NCBI GenBank assembly: GCA_028671895.1
Contig: CM053802.1
Location: 15,631,631 to 15,695,630 of the forward strand
Source of the DNA: Oenanthe sinensis
Lineage: Eukaryota > Streptophyta > Magnoliopsida > Apiales > Apiaceae
DNA: 64,000 nucleotides
Direction of reading: 5' to 3'
In this document: positions 1 through 12,650 of the stretch, one piece after another
Layout: every line of letters starts with the position of its first letter
Numbering within the stretch: the first letter of the stretch is position 1
Translations under genes and position numbers: made by a program
Notes under the pieces: model-generated
Database searches by the model: none
What the model was told of the DNA's origin: nothing
Seen by the model: only the letters and a program-made list of their open reading frames with translations

Positions 1-180
1 TGGTTCTTCCCTACACATCAAAGTTTTGGGAGAGTTGAACACCTATTATGAATTTAGAGCTCAAGTAATACCAGAGGTCTTGAGTTTGAACCCCTGTAAC
101 CACTCTAAAAACCCAAAATGGGCGTTTGAGTGAGGGAAGGTATTAAAGATATAAGATCCATTCAGTGGCTTTCCCAACAC
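1..180. repeat. Probable dispersed repeat piece in a MAP65-3 intron
   Basis: The phrase GGTATTAAAGATATAAGATC, with neighbouring TTGAGTTTGAACCCC, resembles a repeat type seen widely in plant genomes. It is cut by the window edge, so its class and extent cannot be judged. Confidence 0.3.
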
Positions 181-236
181 CTTAAGGTTTTAGGGAAGTT
201 GGTTATCTAACACGACTTCGATGTAACCATTATTAC

Positions 237-1911
237 CTGATGCATCCTCTGTATCTTTAGCTCCCGCAATCTTTGAATTGCAACTGCCAAACTCTCTATA
301 GTAGCATTACTTATGCTTTTTGTTCCATAGGAATCACCTAAACTAGAATGAACCTCATTAACTGTTTGCTGAAAATCCACACCCAACACCAGGCATAGAG
401 AGTTTAAGGTATTCTGGTGATCCAGGACCTGCTTCACACGATCATTCTGCATCCAGATAAACAACAACAATAATATACATAAACAATACAGAGTAGTTTC
501 TGCTGACAGAAAACCTGCAGGTACTTTGGAGGATACCTTCTCTTTTTGAAGGTCCTGAAGCTCTTTCTGCAGTTCTTCAAGCTTTCTCAAAGTTAAATCA
601 GTTTCATCAACAGCTGGGCTATAAGAATTACTTTTATCAGACCTATAAATTTCATCTCTTGCCTTTTGTATTTGCTCGACAATATTGAAGAATTGATTTC
701 TTCGTTCCAATTTCCTCTTCTGCAGCTCCTCTAATTGTGGATGGATAGTTCTGAGTTCTTCCTTCAAGCTTCCAGAAGTTTGATCAGACTGAATAAATGA
801 AGACCATTTGAAATTGTCAATTGTGTGTGCAGCAGAACAAAACAGAAAAATATATTATATATTATATTTATAATAGGCCAGTAGTGCACGATATTTATGT
901 GGAAAAATCCCACTTAACGAGTAAAATATTATAAGAGCATACAATTCAGCATCTCAAAGAAAACATTTCATCATACATTACACTATTACAGTTGGAAAGT
1001 AAAGAGAACAGTAAAACAGCTCTAACCAGTAACCTCCCTCATAAGAAGAAACCCGAGTTTGTTATTCTGATTTTTATCAGCAATTATTTTCCTTTGAATT
1101 GACTTTGATATTGGAAAACTCAAAAACGTAACATTGTGTAATTTCAAGATAACTCAGAAATGTAAATTTTATGAAGAAGCTAAATATTTTATATTTTTGT
1201 CTGTTATATCATTGTTGTTTTTAGCTGAACTTAAACATCTATTATAAGTTTGAAATATTTCAAAATTATGATAATTAGGGCAAAATAGATATATTGGCTA
1301 TTTTCCCTCATAAACAAGCGGATATTCTTCATTAAGCTAGGAGATATGTTCCATATGATGGCATAAAACAAATTTGGCAAAATTAACCACCGCTGGAATC
1401 AAAAGGTCCACCAATTGTAACATATGACTGATAAAATATGGATATTGCTTGGTTGATCCGGTAGACAGTTTCAAAACTTCCCACTTTACCTGCCTAATAT
1501 ATACAGGTAGCTCCCCCAGTGCAGAGCAGATAGATGCAAGTTCTGCTTCAGCATCAGCAATTGTCTGTCTTAGCTGAGCTCTAATCTTATTCGCAGAATC
1601 AACTTTTCTTCTATAAACCTCTAAGCATTCACGTTCAAGCTCAAGAAGCATTTTATCTCTTTCAATATCAGACACCCCAACGTCATCCCATATTACCTGA
1701 TGTAGTCAATAAATTTATATTACATGTTAAATTGCTATCAAGATATGGCCAACAAAAAAAAACTTTTTATAGTGTTACTATCATGAAAAATAGAAATGGA
1801 AAGAACAAATGAATCAGAAATGCATGTAAGATGTAGAACCTTGAGTTCATATAGAAGAGAGCCACACGTTGTTTCTACTTGCAGAAGTGAATCGATTCGA
1901 GGGACAGACAT
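237..1911 (-). CDS. MAP65-3: MAP65-3-like microtubule-associated protein, 5' part (gene cut by left edge)
   Basis: Four coding exons are visible on the minus strand: 1911-1840, 1696-1490, 788-537 and 446-237. They are 24, 69, 84 and 70 codons, all phase 0 with GT-AG borders, giving the first 247 residues. The rest lies beyond the left edge. The start MSVPRIDSLLQVETTCGSLL and the block ERDKMLLELERECLEVYRRK match the MAP65/PRC1/Ase1 family and resemble Arabidopsis MAP65-3 (PLEIADE) most closely (remembered comparison). The visible part is the N-terminal coiled-coil dimerisation rod; the spectrin-like microtubule-binding domain is not in the window. MAP65-3 crosslinks antiparallel microtubules at the phragmoplast midzone during cytokinesis. 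The 1911 start is chosen because exon 1 opens with the family's usual N-terminus. A long 5' UTR intron lies upstream. Confidence 0.9.
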
Positions 1912-4289
1912 TGAAGAGAAAAACAACCTGTTGACAACAGTAATATAAATGAGAAATCCAAGCTATATGGAATTTTGAATAATTGTATAGAAATACAACA
2001 TGTTGATAACAGTAATATAAATGAGATATTCAGGCTACACGGACAATAAATTAAAAAAAACAAATATTAGAGAATGGAAGTAAATATATAAATAACCTTA
2101 AAAATCAATTTTTCAAATAATATTATTATATATGATAAACGATTCTTTTAAAAAAAGACATGTGCAACCCAGTTGAATTTAAAATAATTATCCAAACTAT
2201 ATGACATTCTTCGAAACAACCCCCCATCACTATCAAACTGCCCCTCCATATAGTCGCTAATCAATGCATTAAATGACTAATCATCTCTCGAATACATTTG
2301 ATCAAACACCTTCCGGGCAATACTTAATTGACCACATTTTACATACCCATTAATCGAAATCAATCCAAAATAAACACCACACTGCAACTAAGTTTTAAGA
2401 CATTATCCATTAACACATTACCCCTACTCAACTCTAAACTCCACACATGACTTGAGCACAAATGGGAGAGTAAAATTATCAGCATGAAAATCCAAGATGC
2501 GCATCTGGTAGTATCTTCTACCGTTTTCTCACATCTCTGACATACATAAAATTAAACAACTTCCGATCATCATTTATCTACCACATTTTACATACATATT
2601 AATCAAAGAAGACCCAAGTTCTCAGACTCTATACATCAACAGATTGCCCCCAACCCAACTCTAAATACCCCGCACATGACTTGAGCACAAAAGTGAAAGT
2701 AACATGCCGGCATGAAAACACAAACAATGCATAGATAGTAAACTTCTAGCGTTTTCTCACTACTTTCAATTTAAGTAAATGTACTAATAATAGGGTTATA
2801 CAAAAGAGAGTATGGTTTAGTAATACTATCAAACAGTCTGGAAACACACCTCTGAGTTCCATATTGGCATGAAATTGTTGACCTAGTCTGAGAAAGTCAG
2901 ACAACCAGTTAAGAACTGGAATATATCTGTGTATATAATCACATAGGGATAACATTGTTTGGAGTGAAGTTATGAGTCATTCCATAATTACTGTACTTAT
3001 AAAATAGTCTTCGGATAGTTTTGATGCGGGGTACCCTAAAAGATACAAGGTGCTAAAAGTATCTACTAATATTAATTAATTTCCTGTTCTAGTGGTGAAA
3101 AAATGTATACTAGAAGTATTAACTTAAGCCTATTATATTCCTATACAAGTAAGGAATAATATTATATTATTTAGTATTTTGTTAATCTTTATACTGCTTA
3201 GCATATTTAAATGATAATATTTCAACTAGATTAACACTTAATTAAGAATCAAGGGGTGGCAAGTGGTGGAAAAGGTGCTCCTGTTTGATTCTCCTCTCCC
3301 CAATAATACCATTAACACAATAGTAGATACATTTTCAAAACACTAAACCTTAGTTCAATGAGAACAAACCACTTAGTTACTGTACCCTAAAACATTATGT
3401 GGTTGTTATTTTTGGCGCCCAACTCGACTATATTTGTAGTCCTAATGTCCAAAATCAAGGGGTTTTATGTTGTGAACAGGTGGATGTGGACTGCTCAGCA
3501 ATTATCCTCTCACTCTATATCATAAAGAGTTTTCAAAAATCTGCACATATCACATGGCAATATATGTATATACTAAGAAGCTAAGCCTTCTAATCTTAAA
3601 GTATATGAAAACATTCAGTGAATTATTTGGCAAAGTACATATCTCACCATAGCTAGTGTTCTTTAACCATCAATATATTCTTTTACATTAACATATTCAG
3701 TCATAGATGCCAAGATTCTATAGGAAAAATTGGTAATTACATATATATAAATGTTGACTAAATTTTGGATACTTCCATATTTAAATAGAGATTTCAGATT
3801 CCATATAAATATACTTTTACGGATATTTTGAATTGAATACTTTCTTAAAATTTAACCAGAAGCCTATAATTTTCATATTCAAAAACAGAAAAATTATTGC
3901 AATGAATGAGAACTAATATTCCCATATAAACTTCACACTCTAAACAATCCTATTAGTAAAATAAATACAATATTCCACTAATAAACTTCACATTAAAATA
4001 AAAATTATTTATTTTAGCATAGCTTGATTCCACATGTATGAACAAAACCTAATGCATTATGACAGAAAGCATGAATCAGATAATCCAGTTCATAGCTTAA
4101 GCCCTAATTTTGATTTGATGATAATCTTTAATATAACAAAATTTGACCTGGCTCAATTCAATTAAAATCAGAACCTAGTATAATCTAGAACAGTAGATAC
4201 TTGCACTAAAGCACTAAAACTATGAAAATAGAACTATGGGAAAATTAAATAAAATACATGTATATACTATTATCAATCTGTATGCATAC
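1912..4289 (-). other. 5' UTR intron of the MAP65-3-like gene
   Basis: AT-rich sequence with only short chance open frames, best read as the 5' leader intron. It holds a diverged internal duplication: the stretch around 2400-2520 (CCCCTACTCAACTCTAA, then ACTTGAGCACAAA) recurs around 2640-2760. No coding resemblance seen. Confidence 0.4.
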
Positions 4290-4398
4290 CTGAGAGTTTG
4301 TAACGAGTCAGGTGCTTGAGAACTTTCAGAGTTGGAACAGGCAATCCAAATTGATTGGAAAAAAAGTCGTTCCAGGGAAAACAAGTGTGGTATATATA
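4290..4398 (-). promoter_or_regulatory. Proximal promoter and 5' UTR exon of the MAP65-3-like gene
   Basis: On the minus strand there is a TATATATA box at 4398-4391. About 100 bases further down a good donor (CTCAG then GTATGC) ends a probable untranslated exon at 4290. The next acceptor would be just upstream of the ATG at 1911, so the 5' UTR intron would be about 2.3 kb. An AACGG core, the heart of the mitosis-specific activator (MSA) element used by G2/M genes, lies at 4449-4453, upstream of the TATA box. Exon use and start site are inferred. Confidence 0.5.
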
Positions 4399-5369
4399 GC
4401 GCTTAATTATAGACAGAAGAATAGAATTTAAAATTTGAAAATTTGAGTAACGGACGATTAAAACTTTAAATGGTGCCCACGCTCATTTGCATTTACATAT
4501 TTCTTATTGTCAGTAGGGAGTAAATAGTTTAAATGCAGGCAGGCAAAAGGGGCAATTTCTGTGAAGCTCTACGATATATAGAAATCATGGAACACGATAA
4601 GATTCCGGATAAATAACCGTGAAATGATGGAAATAACACAAAAAGAAATAAAAGTCTAAAATAATAAAATATACTTTTTGTGTTGTACATGTGTTATCTA
4701 AGCGATGTATCTGCAAGATGCGTTACTCTAGTAACGCATATGCATTTTAAGTAGATAAAACATTAATCATATGTGTTATGCTTGTGCTAATATGTACCAA
4801 TTTTTTATAGTGCTATTCTAATTGTGCATAGAATGTTAATATATACAATCACAGAACATAAACTTTATTGTTAAACAAAAACACATAAAACCTTATTTTA
4901 ATCAGAAAAAGGCCCTTACATACCGTAAAACGTAATTTGGTTGACTTTTCTGGCACCTGAGTCGCCTATCTTTCTAGCCTCAACTGTCAAAATGTCCGCT
5001 TTTGTGCTGTGAGCTAAATGGGGATAGACAATGCTGCACATTCATCCACTCGCTCTAGTATCCGCTGATGTATGTTATCAAACTGTGAAGATTTATAGAG
5101 CACACAAAAAATAAAATCATTGAAAATTATGTAATTTTTAGATGTACATCGTATCCGAAGATATTGTTTACGATCCCACTTGAATACTAAGAATCTCTTT
5201 TTAAATATTTTCCAAAATCCAAATTAAATGTCAGCGTATCCTAACTGAAAACGCGTAAACTTTTAATATCCAAAAATAAAATCGTATAAACTCAATACCG
5301 GATACAATTCTAGTTTCGGAACAAACAAAAAGCAAAACCACAGATTTCCGTACACAAACTATATAGTAA

Positions 5370-6090
5370 TAGCAGTAAATTAGTAACAATAGATGAGACT
5401 AATATTCCCATATAATCATCACATAATCACATTCTTAACCAACCTAATAGTAAAACAAATACAATAAAAATTAAAACTAAAACAGAAATTAATTAATTTC
5501 TACTCCACTTAGCATGACTGTACATATATAAACAAGCCCTAATCCAGTAATAATATATAAAATGCTAGAAATTATATAATAATTTGAGAGTAGCGCTCAA
5601 TTTTTTTTCCAAATGATGTGTCATGACACATGACAAGTTTTGATTCGTGGGCGTATATATGCAAGCGAGGTCCATATTAGTATTAATAAAGTTATCATTT
5701 ACATATGTTGGAAAATTTTGGGTACCTAACATTTCTCATAATTTGAATTTTCCAAAAATAAAGTGAGAGAATCGAAATACGAGCTAGCTGATTAAGTTAA
5801 ATAATTAACCTAGAACAGTAGATACTTATGCTAAGAAGCAGAAAATAATAATAAGAACAAATATATAAATATAAATATAAAAGGCACGCATACCTGAGTG
5901 GTGAAGAAAGGAGGTCTGATTTAAGTAGAAAATTAAATTCAGGCGTGGATATGCGACGGAGTAGTGCAATTGGTAGATGGGGTTTAATTGCTGAGACACA
6001 GGAAAGGGAAATTTTTCAAATTCGAATACTGTTCTTCTTATGTAACGGACGTTTATATGGGTCCCACTCTCATTCTGCATTTTTGGTTTT
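5370..6090 (-). repeat. Second, diverged copy of the MAP65-3 promoter/5' UTR segment
   Basis: Sequence from about 5370 to 6090 matches about 3890-4520 with gaps, offset roughly 1.5-1.6 kb. Shared words include ACTAATATTCCCATATAA (3914 and 5398), TAGAACAGTAGATACTT (4190 and 5812), the donor GCATACCTGAG (4284 and 5888) and an AACGGACG block (4449 and 6044). The copy keeps the donor ending at 5894 and has its own TATAAA (minus strand, 6057-6052). It may act as a distal alternative promoter or be a relic. Confidence 0.6.
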
Positions 6091-6110
6091 TTTTATTTTT
6101 TGGGAAAGAA

Positions 6111-6960
6111 GGCTTATTTACAATTTAAACCCTATGTTATTAATAATATATAATTCAAACCCTCTCTTAATATATTTAGTAAATTTAACCCTACGTTTTT
6201 TAACTATTTACAATTGAAACATTTTTTAAAATAATTAGTAAATTTAACCCTATGTTTTTTAACTATGTACAATTGAAACATTTTTTAAGATAAATAATAA
6301 ATTTAACCCTACGTTTTAAAACATTTAGTAAATTTAACCTTAAGACTTTTTAATTTCAGAATAAAATAAATTTTACATCGAAAAAGTATTTTCGAGAATA
6401 TATTCATCGAAGAGTATTTTTGAAAATAAAATAAATTCGGTGATGAACATTCATGAATATATTGAGCGGGAAGTGTGATGGCAAGATGGAATAATATAAA
6501 CACATATTAAAATTTTATTGAATATATATAATATATTATACATATAGATATATTAATATAGAAAAGAACATCTAAATATCCATTTTATAATAAAAAAAAC
6601 CCCTAATAATTGCAAATATCTATTATGCTTAGATAATATTTATACAAAAAAAATTGACAATAGTGCATTTGACGAATATTTATTCAAATTTTTGTCGTAA
6701 AATTTATTTTATTCCGAAATTAAAAAGTCAAGGTCAAATTTACTAAATGTTTTAAAACGTAGGGTTAAATTTATTATTTATTTTAAAAAAGGTTTCAATT
6801 GTACATAGTTCAAAAACATAGGGTTAAATTTATTAATTATTTTAAAAAAATGTTTCAATTGTAAATAGTTAAAAAACGTAGGGTTAAATTTACTAAATAT
6901 ATTAAAAGAGGGTTTGAATTGTATATTGTTAATAGTACAGGGTTTAAATTACATTTAAGC
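6111..6960. mobile_element. Foldback Mutator-like MITE (MULE) with long inverted arms
   Basis: An 850-bp palindromic element. The left arm (6111 to about 6375) is the inverse of the right arm (about 6700-6960). Each arm consists of several diverged copies of a roughly 60-base unit built around AAATTTAACCCTACGTTTTT and ACAATTGAAACATTTTTT. It is flanked by a perfect 10-bp direct repeat, TGGGAAAGAA, at 6101-6110 and 6961-6970. Target duplications of 9-11 bp are the mark of Mutator-like elements. No transposase is encoded, so it is non-autonomous. It sits just upstream of the distal MAP65-3 promoter copy. Confidence 0.85.
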
Positions 6961-7439
6961 TGGGAAAGAATGACGAAAATAATATTTTCTTTTTCTTAAA
7001 GGTTATACAAAATACAAGATACGGAGTAATAATTTTTGGAATGATCGTCAATTTTAAAATTTTGGATACTCATTTATGAAATGGCGTTACATTTTGTATA
7101 AAGTACTTTATTTATAAATACATGTTTCAAGATAATGATATTTAAAATATCCGTTTAGTAGATGCTTATTTTATATTAAAAAAATTGAAAATTTTGGGAT
7201 AAAACGCATGGTGTATATTAAGACTTAAGATATTGATATATATTCAACATCATAGAAAACATGATTTTGTTTTTTAAAATATTTAGGATTTCCCCCTCTT
7301 TTCAGGATTATAATTTATAATATCTTATAAATTATAAAAAACTATAAAACAAATATTTTAATAAATGATTCAAATATGTCCTAATAAAATTATTAATTTA
7401 CACTAATATATACTATATTATTATAATCAAATAAGAGAT

Positions 7440-7680
7440 TTTTTTCCCATCTCGATTAGTTCATATGAATCATAGAAAAGATTATAACAATCAAATTTTA
7501 ATAAAATTTAATTTTAAAAAAGATATATCATATATACAATGTTATGACGACAATCCTTTTTTTATACAACTGCTCACGGATAATATTATATTATAGTTAA
7601 ATTATATTTTTTATTTTAAAAATCTAACTTACCCTATAATTTTTATTTAATATAATTGTACACACATTCAACTCAATTTT
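7440..7680. repeat. Dispersed AT-rich repeat, copy 1
   Basis: Shares long stretches with 49650-49870, including CACGGATAATATTATATTAT and the AATTTTAATAAAATTTAA context. It carries no coding capacity and its type is unknown. Confidence 0.5.
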
Positions 7681-10600
7681 ATCATCTTTCAAACTCTTTT
7701 ATTTATTTAAAATTATAATTTATAATTAAATTTTATGAATATTAATACATAAACAACATTGTATAGAAAAATGTAGAAAGAAATTAATAATAAAATAAAT
7801 TATTAAATTAAATTAAATATTTAAATTATATAAAATTATTAATATATAATTTATTAATATCATATGTGTTTTTCTCTAATTATAAGCGGTAAGTAATTAG
7901 TTTAAATTGCAACTTTCTAACAAGCCAATAAGCCATAACGACACTAAGTAATAAGGCCCCACAATAAGCTTTGGGCCTGCGCCGAATATCTATGGGTCAA
8001 ATTTCTATAAGATAGTATTATTTATTATTATTTTATCTCTTTACATTATTATTATTATTATTATTGCTATTATTATTATTATAGATAACAATTTCCCAAT
8101 ATTGTGATCGTGTTTCAAAATTGCATGTATTTTATTTTTTCATTTCTCTCAAATATTTGTATTTTAAATATTAATAACTATTTTTTTATCTTCTAATTTA
8201 TTTCTAGTACAAAAGTTAGATGACAGTTAAATTTTTTACTTATAATAGATATCTATACTATGCTGTTTAAGGATATCTATACTAAACAAGGTAGCTAACC
8301 TCGCATTCTGTAGCTGAAAGCGCTATTCAATATTTGCCTATGAAGTTAAAACACCTTGTTTGACTATAGTATTATAAGCATATTTGGTACGTCCTTCCGA
8401 AAAAATTATATGTGCTTTTAAAAAAAATTAGGTATATATAATTTATTTCATTAATAATATAATAATATAATACAATAATTTAGATCGAATGCAATTCTAA
8501 TAAATATAATTAACTTACTTATCTTAATTTCAACACCGCTCAAACTCTTTAAATTTTATTAAATTATAAATTATTATTTATTATAAAATCCCATTAAAAT
8601 TCTAAAAAATCAAATACATATAGTTTAGTTCATTTATAATATAATAATATAGTAGTATAAATCTAACACAATTATAATATATCATATTTTCATCTTTATT
8701 CCAATTCTTTAAATTTTATTAAAATTATAAAATATTAAAATTCCGTTTATCCTTACATGGCACAAGTTATAAACTAGTACTAATAATAAGATGACAATTT
8801 AAAATGATCTTTACAAAAATATAAATAAAATTTTATAATACAAAAATAATTAATGATTAAGAAAATTTAGTTATAAGTTGTATATTTGTATGCTAGATTT
8901 ATGTGCAATTTCAGGAAACAACGAAAAAGTGATTAATTAGAAGGGGAAAAAATGTGTTGAACGAGGGACGGGGAAGGGGAGCATATTAATTGATAAATTT
9001 TAATATTTATATTATGATTTTTATTTATATATTTAAATATTTAAATTTTGAGTAAAATAAATAATGATTATAAATATAATAAACTTATGTTTTTACTTTG
9101 GATAAATATTCATATATTTATATTTCATCAAAATTATTAACTTATTAATTTTTATATAATGTTGTTAGAACCGTTACCATTTTAAAATTCGGTATAAAAT
9201 ATGACCATCAATTTATGAATTTTTAGAGTTGTTCTATGAAAATTAATAAAAATTGCAACCCTTAAATTATAAATTCTAAATTACAACCATTATTTTAGAG
9301 CTACTCGATAAGCACGACTTGGCTCGACTCGATAAGCACGACTTGGCTCGATAAGTAATCGAGTTCAAAAATAAAATGTGATCGATAAATTTATTAAGCC
9401 GATCTGGGTTTTAGCAGTGTTCGACTCAAAATTGACTTGTACTTGATTCGACTTGTTAAGTTCAAATGAATCGATCACGGAGTATATACATACATTTTTA
9501 ATTTTTTTAATCTTAATGAGTTGGAACAGAGAAAATTGTTCGATAAACTTACCGAGTTTAGCTCATCTCTGTAAGAAAAGACTCAAATTCGAATTTGATA
9601 AAAAAAAAACTTGACTCGAGTCGGTTCATTTGGTCTAGCCTATCAAAGTACAATTAAATTAATAATCTTCTAACCCAATACATAAAAATTTAAAAGGATA
9701 CCAGGAAGATCCAATTAATTAATCAAGCCGCGAAATTAGAAAAAAAAATCTAAAATTCAATTCTCATCTCCCTCCGTAACAACTATCGAACTTGAAAACA
9801 AAGAAGAAAAAGATGGCATCACTTGCACACCATGTTGGTCAATCGGTCACTTGCATTTGAGTAAAATCAGAATCCACAACCCCTTTTCTCCTTTCCTGCC
9901 ACCTTCATACCATACCATACCAAGTTTGTGTACATATGATTACGAAACTTGTCATTTCTTCTCTGAAAAATATCACTACCACTATTCTAATGCTACTTGT
10001 AAGAAAGGTTTCATGCATTCGAAAAAGTAACTTTGTATTTGGAAACATACTTGTATCCAATGCACCATCCTTGCCGATATATTTACCGACATCATGTTTT
10101 TAAATCGGTGCCAAAGGTAAATTATAAAATGAATTGCCGCCCCTTTCTACACACCGTGCGTGCTTCATCCCGTTAACTTTGACTACACCTTTTTCAAATA
10201 TAATGAACGAGGATGAACAAATAATATTTAACAAATGCATATTTTACATAATTGTACGTGATATTTTTCTTTTATCAATTATGCATTTTTCATTTTTAAA
10301 TTGTATATTTAAGAACATGATGATTGATGGGATAGCTTATACACTGTCATTTCAGGTTTCAGATCGTGAATTTGATTGTCGTTTACTTTCAAAATATTTA
10401 TTAGAATCAATATTATTGTATAAATTATAAGATTATTCAAAAAAATTGTATATTTTATATGAAGTATTATGAAAATTTCTTCAAAAAGAGAAATTCTGTT
10501 TTCGATCGAAAATATAATTTTTAAGATATCTTTTGTTATTGTCTTCACATGACAAACCAACCGACTGTCATCTACTAAAAAAGTTTCTCTGTCTAGACAA

Positions 10601-11282
10601 AGTGAGCTTTATCTCTTGTTTATGATCCCAGTTGTCGTGGATCTAAGGTTCCACACTTCCACCAAGTGGATGGCCTTTTGCCTTTGTTATGCTAGCCCTT
10701 TTTCTTAAATTCACACCCTCATATGCATGTCCTCTTTTAACTCCATGCTTTTCACCAATTCATAATGCATTTCACTTCCAGCTACTTCTTTGGTCCTTGC
10801 TCGGTGGCCATATGCATGCTACACAAATCTAGCAATATATATAGTTCATTATAAAATGAAAAGGATGTTAGTGATTATCAACACATATCGAAGATAGATA
10901 TGAGATTTATTGGTGGTTTGTAGCTTGTAATCAAGGTTGGTACGTGTTGGCATCCATCTACTTAGACCGAGGGTGCGGGTGTAGAGGTACAATAGCAAAT
11001 TTAAAACTATAACCGAAACAATAACAAGTGCGAGTTTTGTAAATGCAGTTTCAAACATTTGAAATTTTAATCGAAACATTATAAAAGTACGATATTTGTA
11101 AATTTTTCGTTCGATTTTTATTCGTTACAATACGACAACATAAAAGCAGGTAGGAGAAAGTTAGGATGATGAAAAACAAGAAATGAGAAAGGCAAAATGA
11201 AAATGTTTTTTTTACTGTGTGTATGAAAGAAATAGAGTAGTACCAAGTAAAAAGGTGCGTTTGTGTTATCATATCCTAACAA

Positions 11283-11488
11283 ATCCGTTTGTCTGAACTT
11301 ATAAACAGCTTATAAGCTGAAAAGTTGGTATATATGTACTTTTTCTGAAAATAAGTAACTTATTTTTAAATTTGCAAAATAAGATTTGGTCTTAAATTTC
11401 TAAAATAAATATTAATTTTCAAAAAAATATATGAAAATACTTTTAAAAAAAAGTAACTTATTATTTATAAACTAAGTTAAACACCCCA
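11283..11488. mobile_element. hAT-like MITE, family A copy 1
   Basis: About 205 bp with imperfect ends (CCGTTTGTCTGAACTTATAA and TAAACACCCC) of the GGGTGTTTGG type common in hAT MITEs. Much of it is near-identical to 42003-42206, for example AAGTTGGTATATATGTACTT and AAGATTTGGTCTTAAATTTC. The target duplication is not clear. Confidence 0.6.
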
Positions 11489-12650
11489 ATATTAAAAAAA
11501 AGTAGTGAAATTTATCTGGAGGACGATCATGTTACTATTCCCCTGGCTTTCACCTCTTGCAAAGTTGGCACCAAAACAGTTTTTGAACTCCCAACAGTAA
11601 TGATGAAGCTGACCCATTTCGCATTCTTGATTCTTGGGCACATTTCCAATTTTGAAATATAACTATTCAAGTTATTACATTATTACAAACCCAAGGATTG
11701 ACCAGACTAGCCTTATCCGATGAAAACTTTAATGAAACGAACTCTCATGCTCATCAATACGACAATACCTTGTTAATAATAGTACTATCTCTCTCGCACA
11801 CGCAGGAATAAGATTCTCTCTCCCCCATTCAACCTATTCTATTTAGAATAAACGAGAATCGGGATATTAAGGTGTGTTAGAGATATAAAATTATTTTTTT
11901 AATTTAGATTTCGATGAGATTTATGTGAATGTAAGAGTTCTTTATTAATTAAATTAAAGTCAATCAAAATATAACACATGACATTTAAAAAATATTTTCG
12001 GAACAAATCAATCATATACGAAATGGAAACGGAATTTTTTTACAAATATTTCAATGATTGGGACATGTATGAGAATTAGTTAGTATCTTCCCATGCCATG
12101 AATATACTTACTTTATTACTTATTTTGATATTTACAATTTGACTTCATACAAATGAATACTATCCCTTATAAAAATCACTTCCAATATTTTATTGATTTC
12201 TCTACATTATAAGTCATATATATATTTCAATAATTTCATTCAAATTAATAATAATTTGAAGATAAATTAGTTTTTACTTATAAATAATGAAAGTATTTGC
12301 AACTAAAAAGTAATAAATTTATTTTTTTAAGATGAGCATGCCATGTAATATTTCTGATGCCTTAGATTTTGCTGCATCATGTAATTACATAACTACAGTC
12401 TATACATGGCACAAACATCCCACGAGCATATCATCTGCTACTACCTTCATAACTCCAACTTCATCTATATTCTACAATTCACATTTCAATTATTCTCATC
12501 CATTTGTTTCCCCCTTGACTTGCTAATCAGTACTAGAACCCATCCCTTTTCCAACCCCACTCCAATTCCATTAAATTCTTGCTACTTATTTGTATATAAT
12601 TATACAACTTTAGTTCTTTATACATTGTGGAATCCAACTTAATCAAGCTC

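Larger units (their letters stand above)
6971..12590. other. AT-rich intergenic DNA, no supported gene
   Basis: About 5.6 kb with no convincing coding sequence. Contents seen: a dispersed repeat at about 7440-7680 (related copy near 49650-49870), a TTA-type microsatellite at 8039-8085, two diverged copies of an AT-rich unit (about 8440-8600 and 8630-8750), a small tandem duplication at about 9304-9355, and a hAT-like MITE at 11283-11488. A short ATGGCATCA start in good plant context at 9813 closes after 15 codons. Confidence 0.5.

Noticed and set aside
5945..6217. Opposed frames over the distal MAP65-3 promoter copy and MULE end
   Set aside because: Shadow frames in duplicated non-coding DNA.
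9813..9860. Small ORF starting MASLAHHVGQ in good start context
   Set aside because: It stops after 15 codons, and no downstream exon could be identified.
10590..10850. Less AT-rich stretch considered as a microRNA precursor
   Set aside because: No strong hairpin and no known miRNA sequence recognised by eye.
12332..12642. Short frames just upstream of the DUF668 gene
   Set aside because: Low-complexity Thr/Ser/Ile composition from CT-rich promoter DNA.
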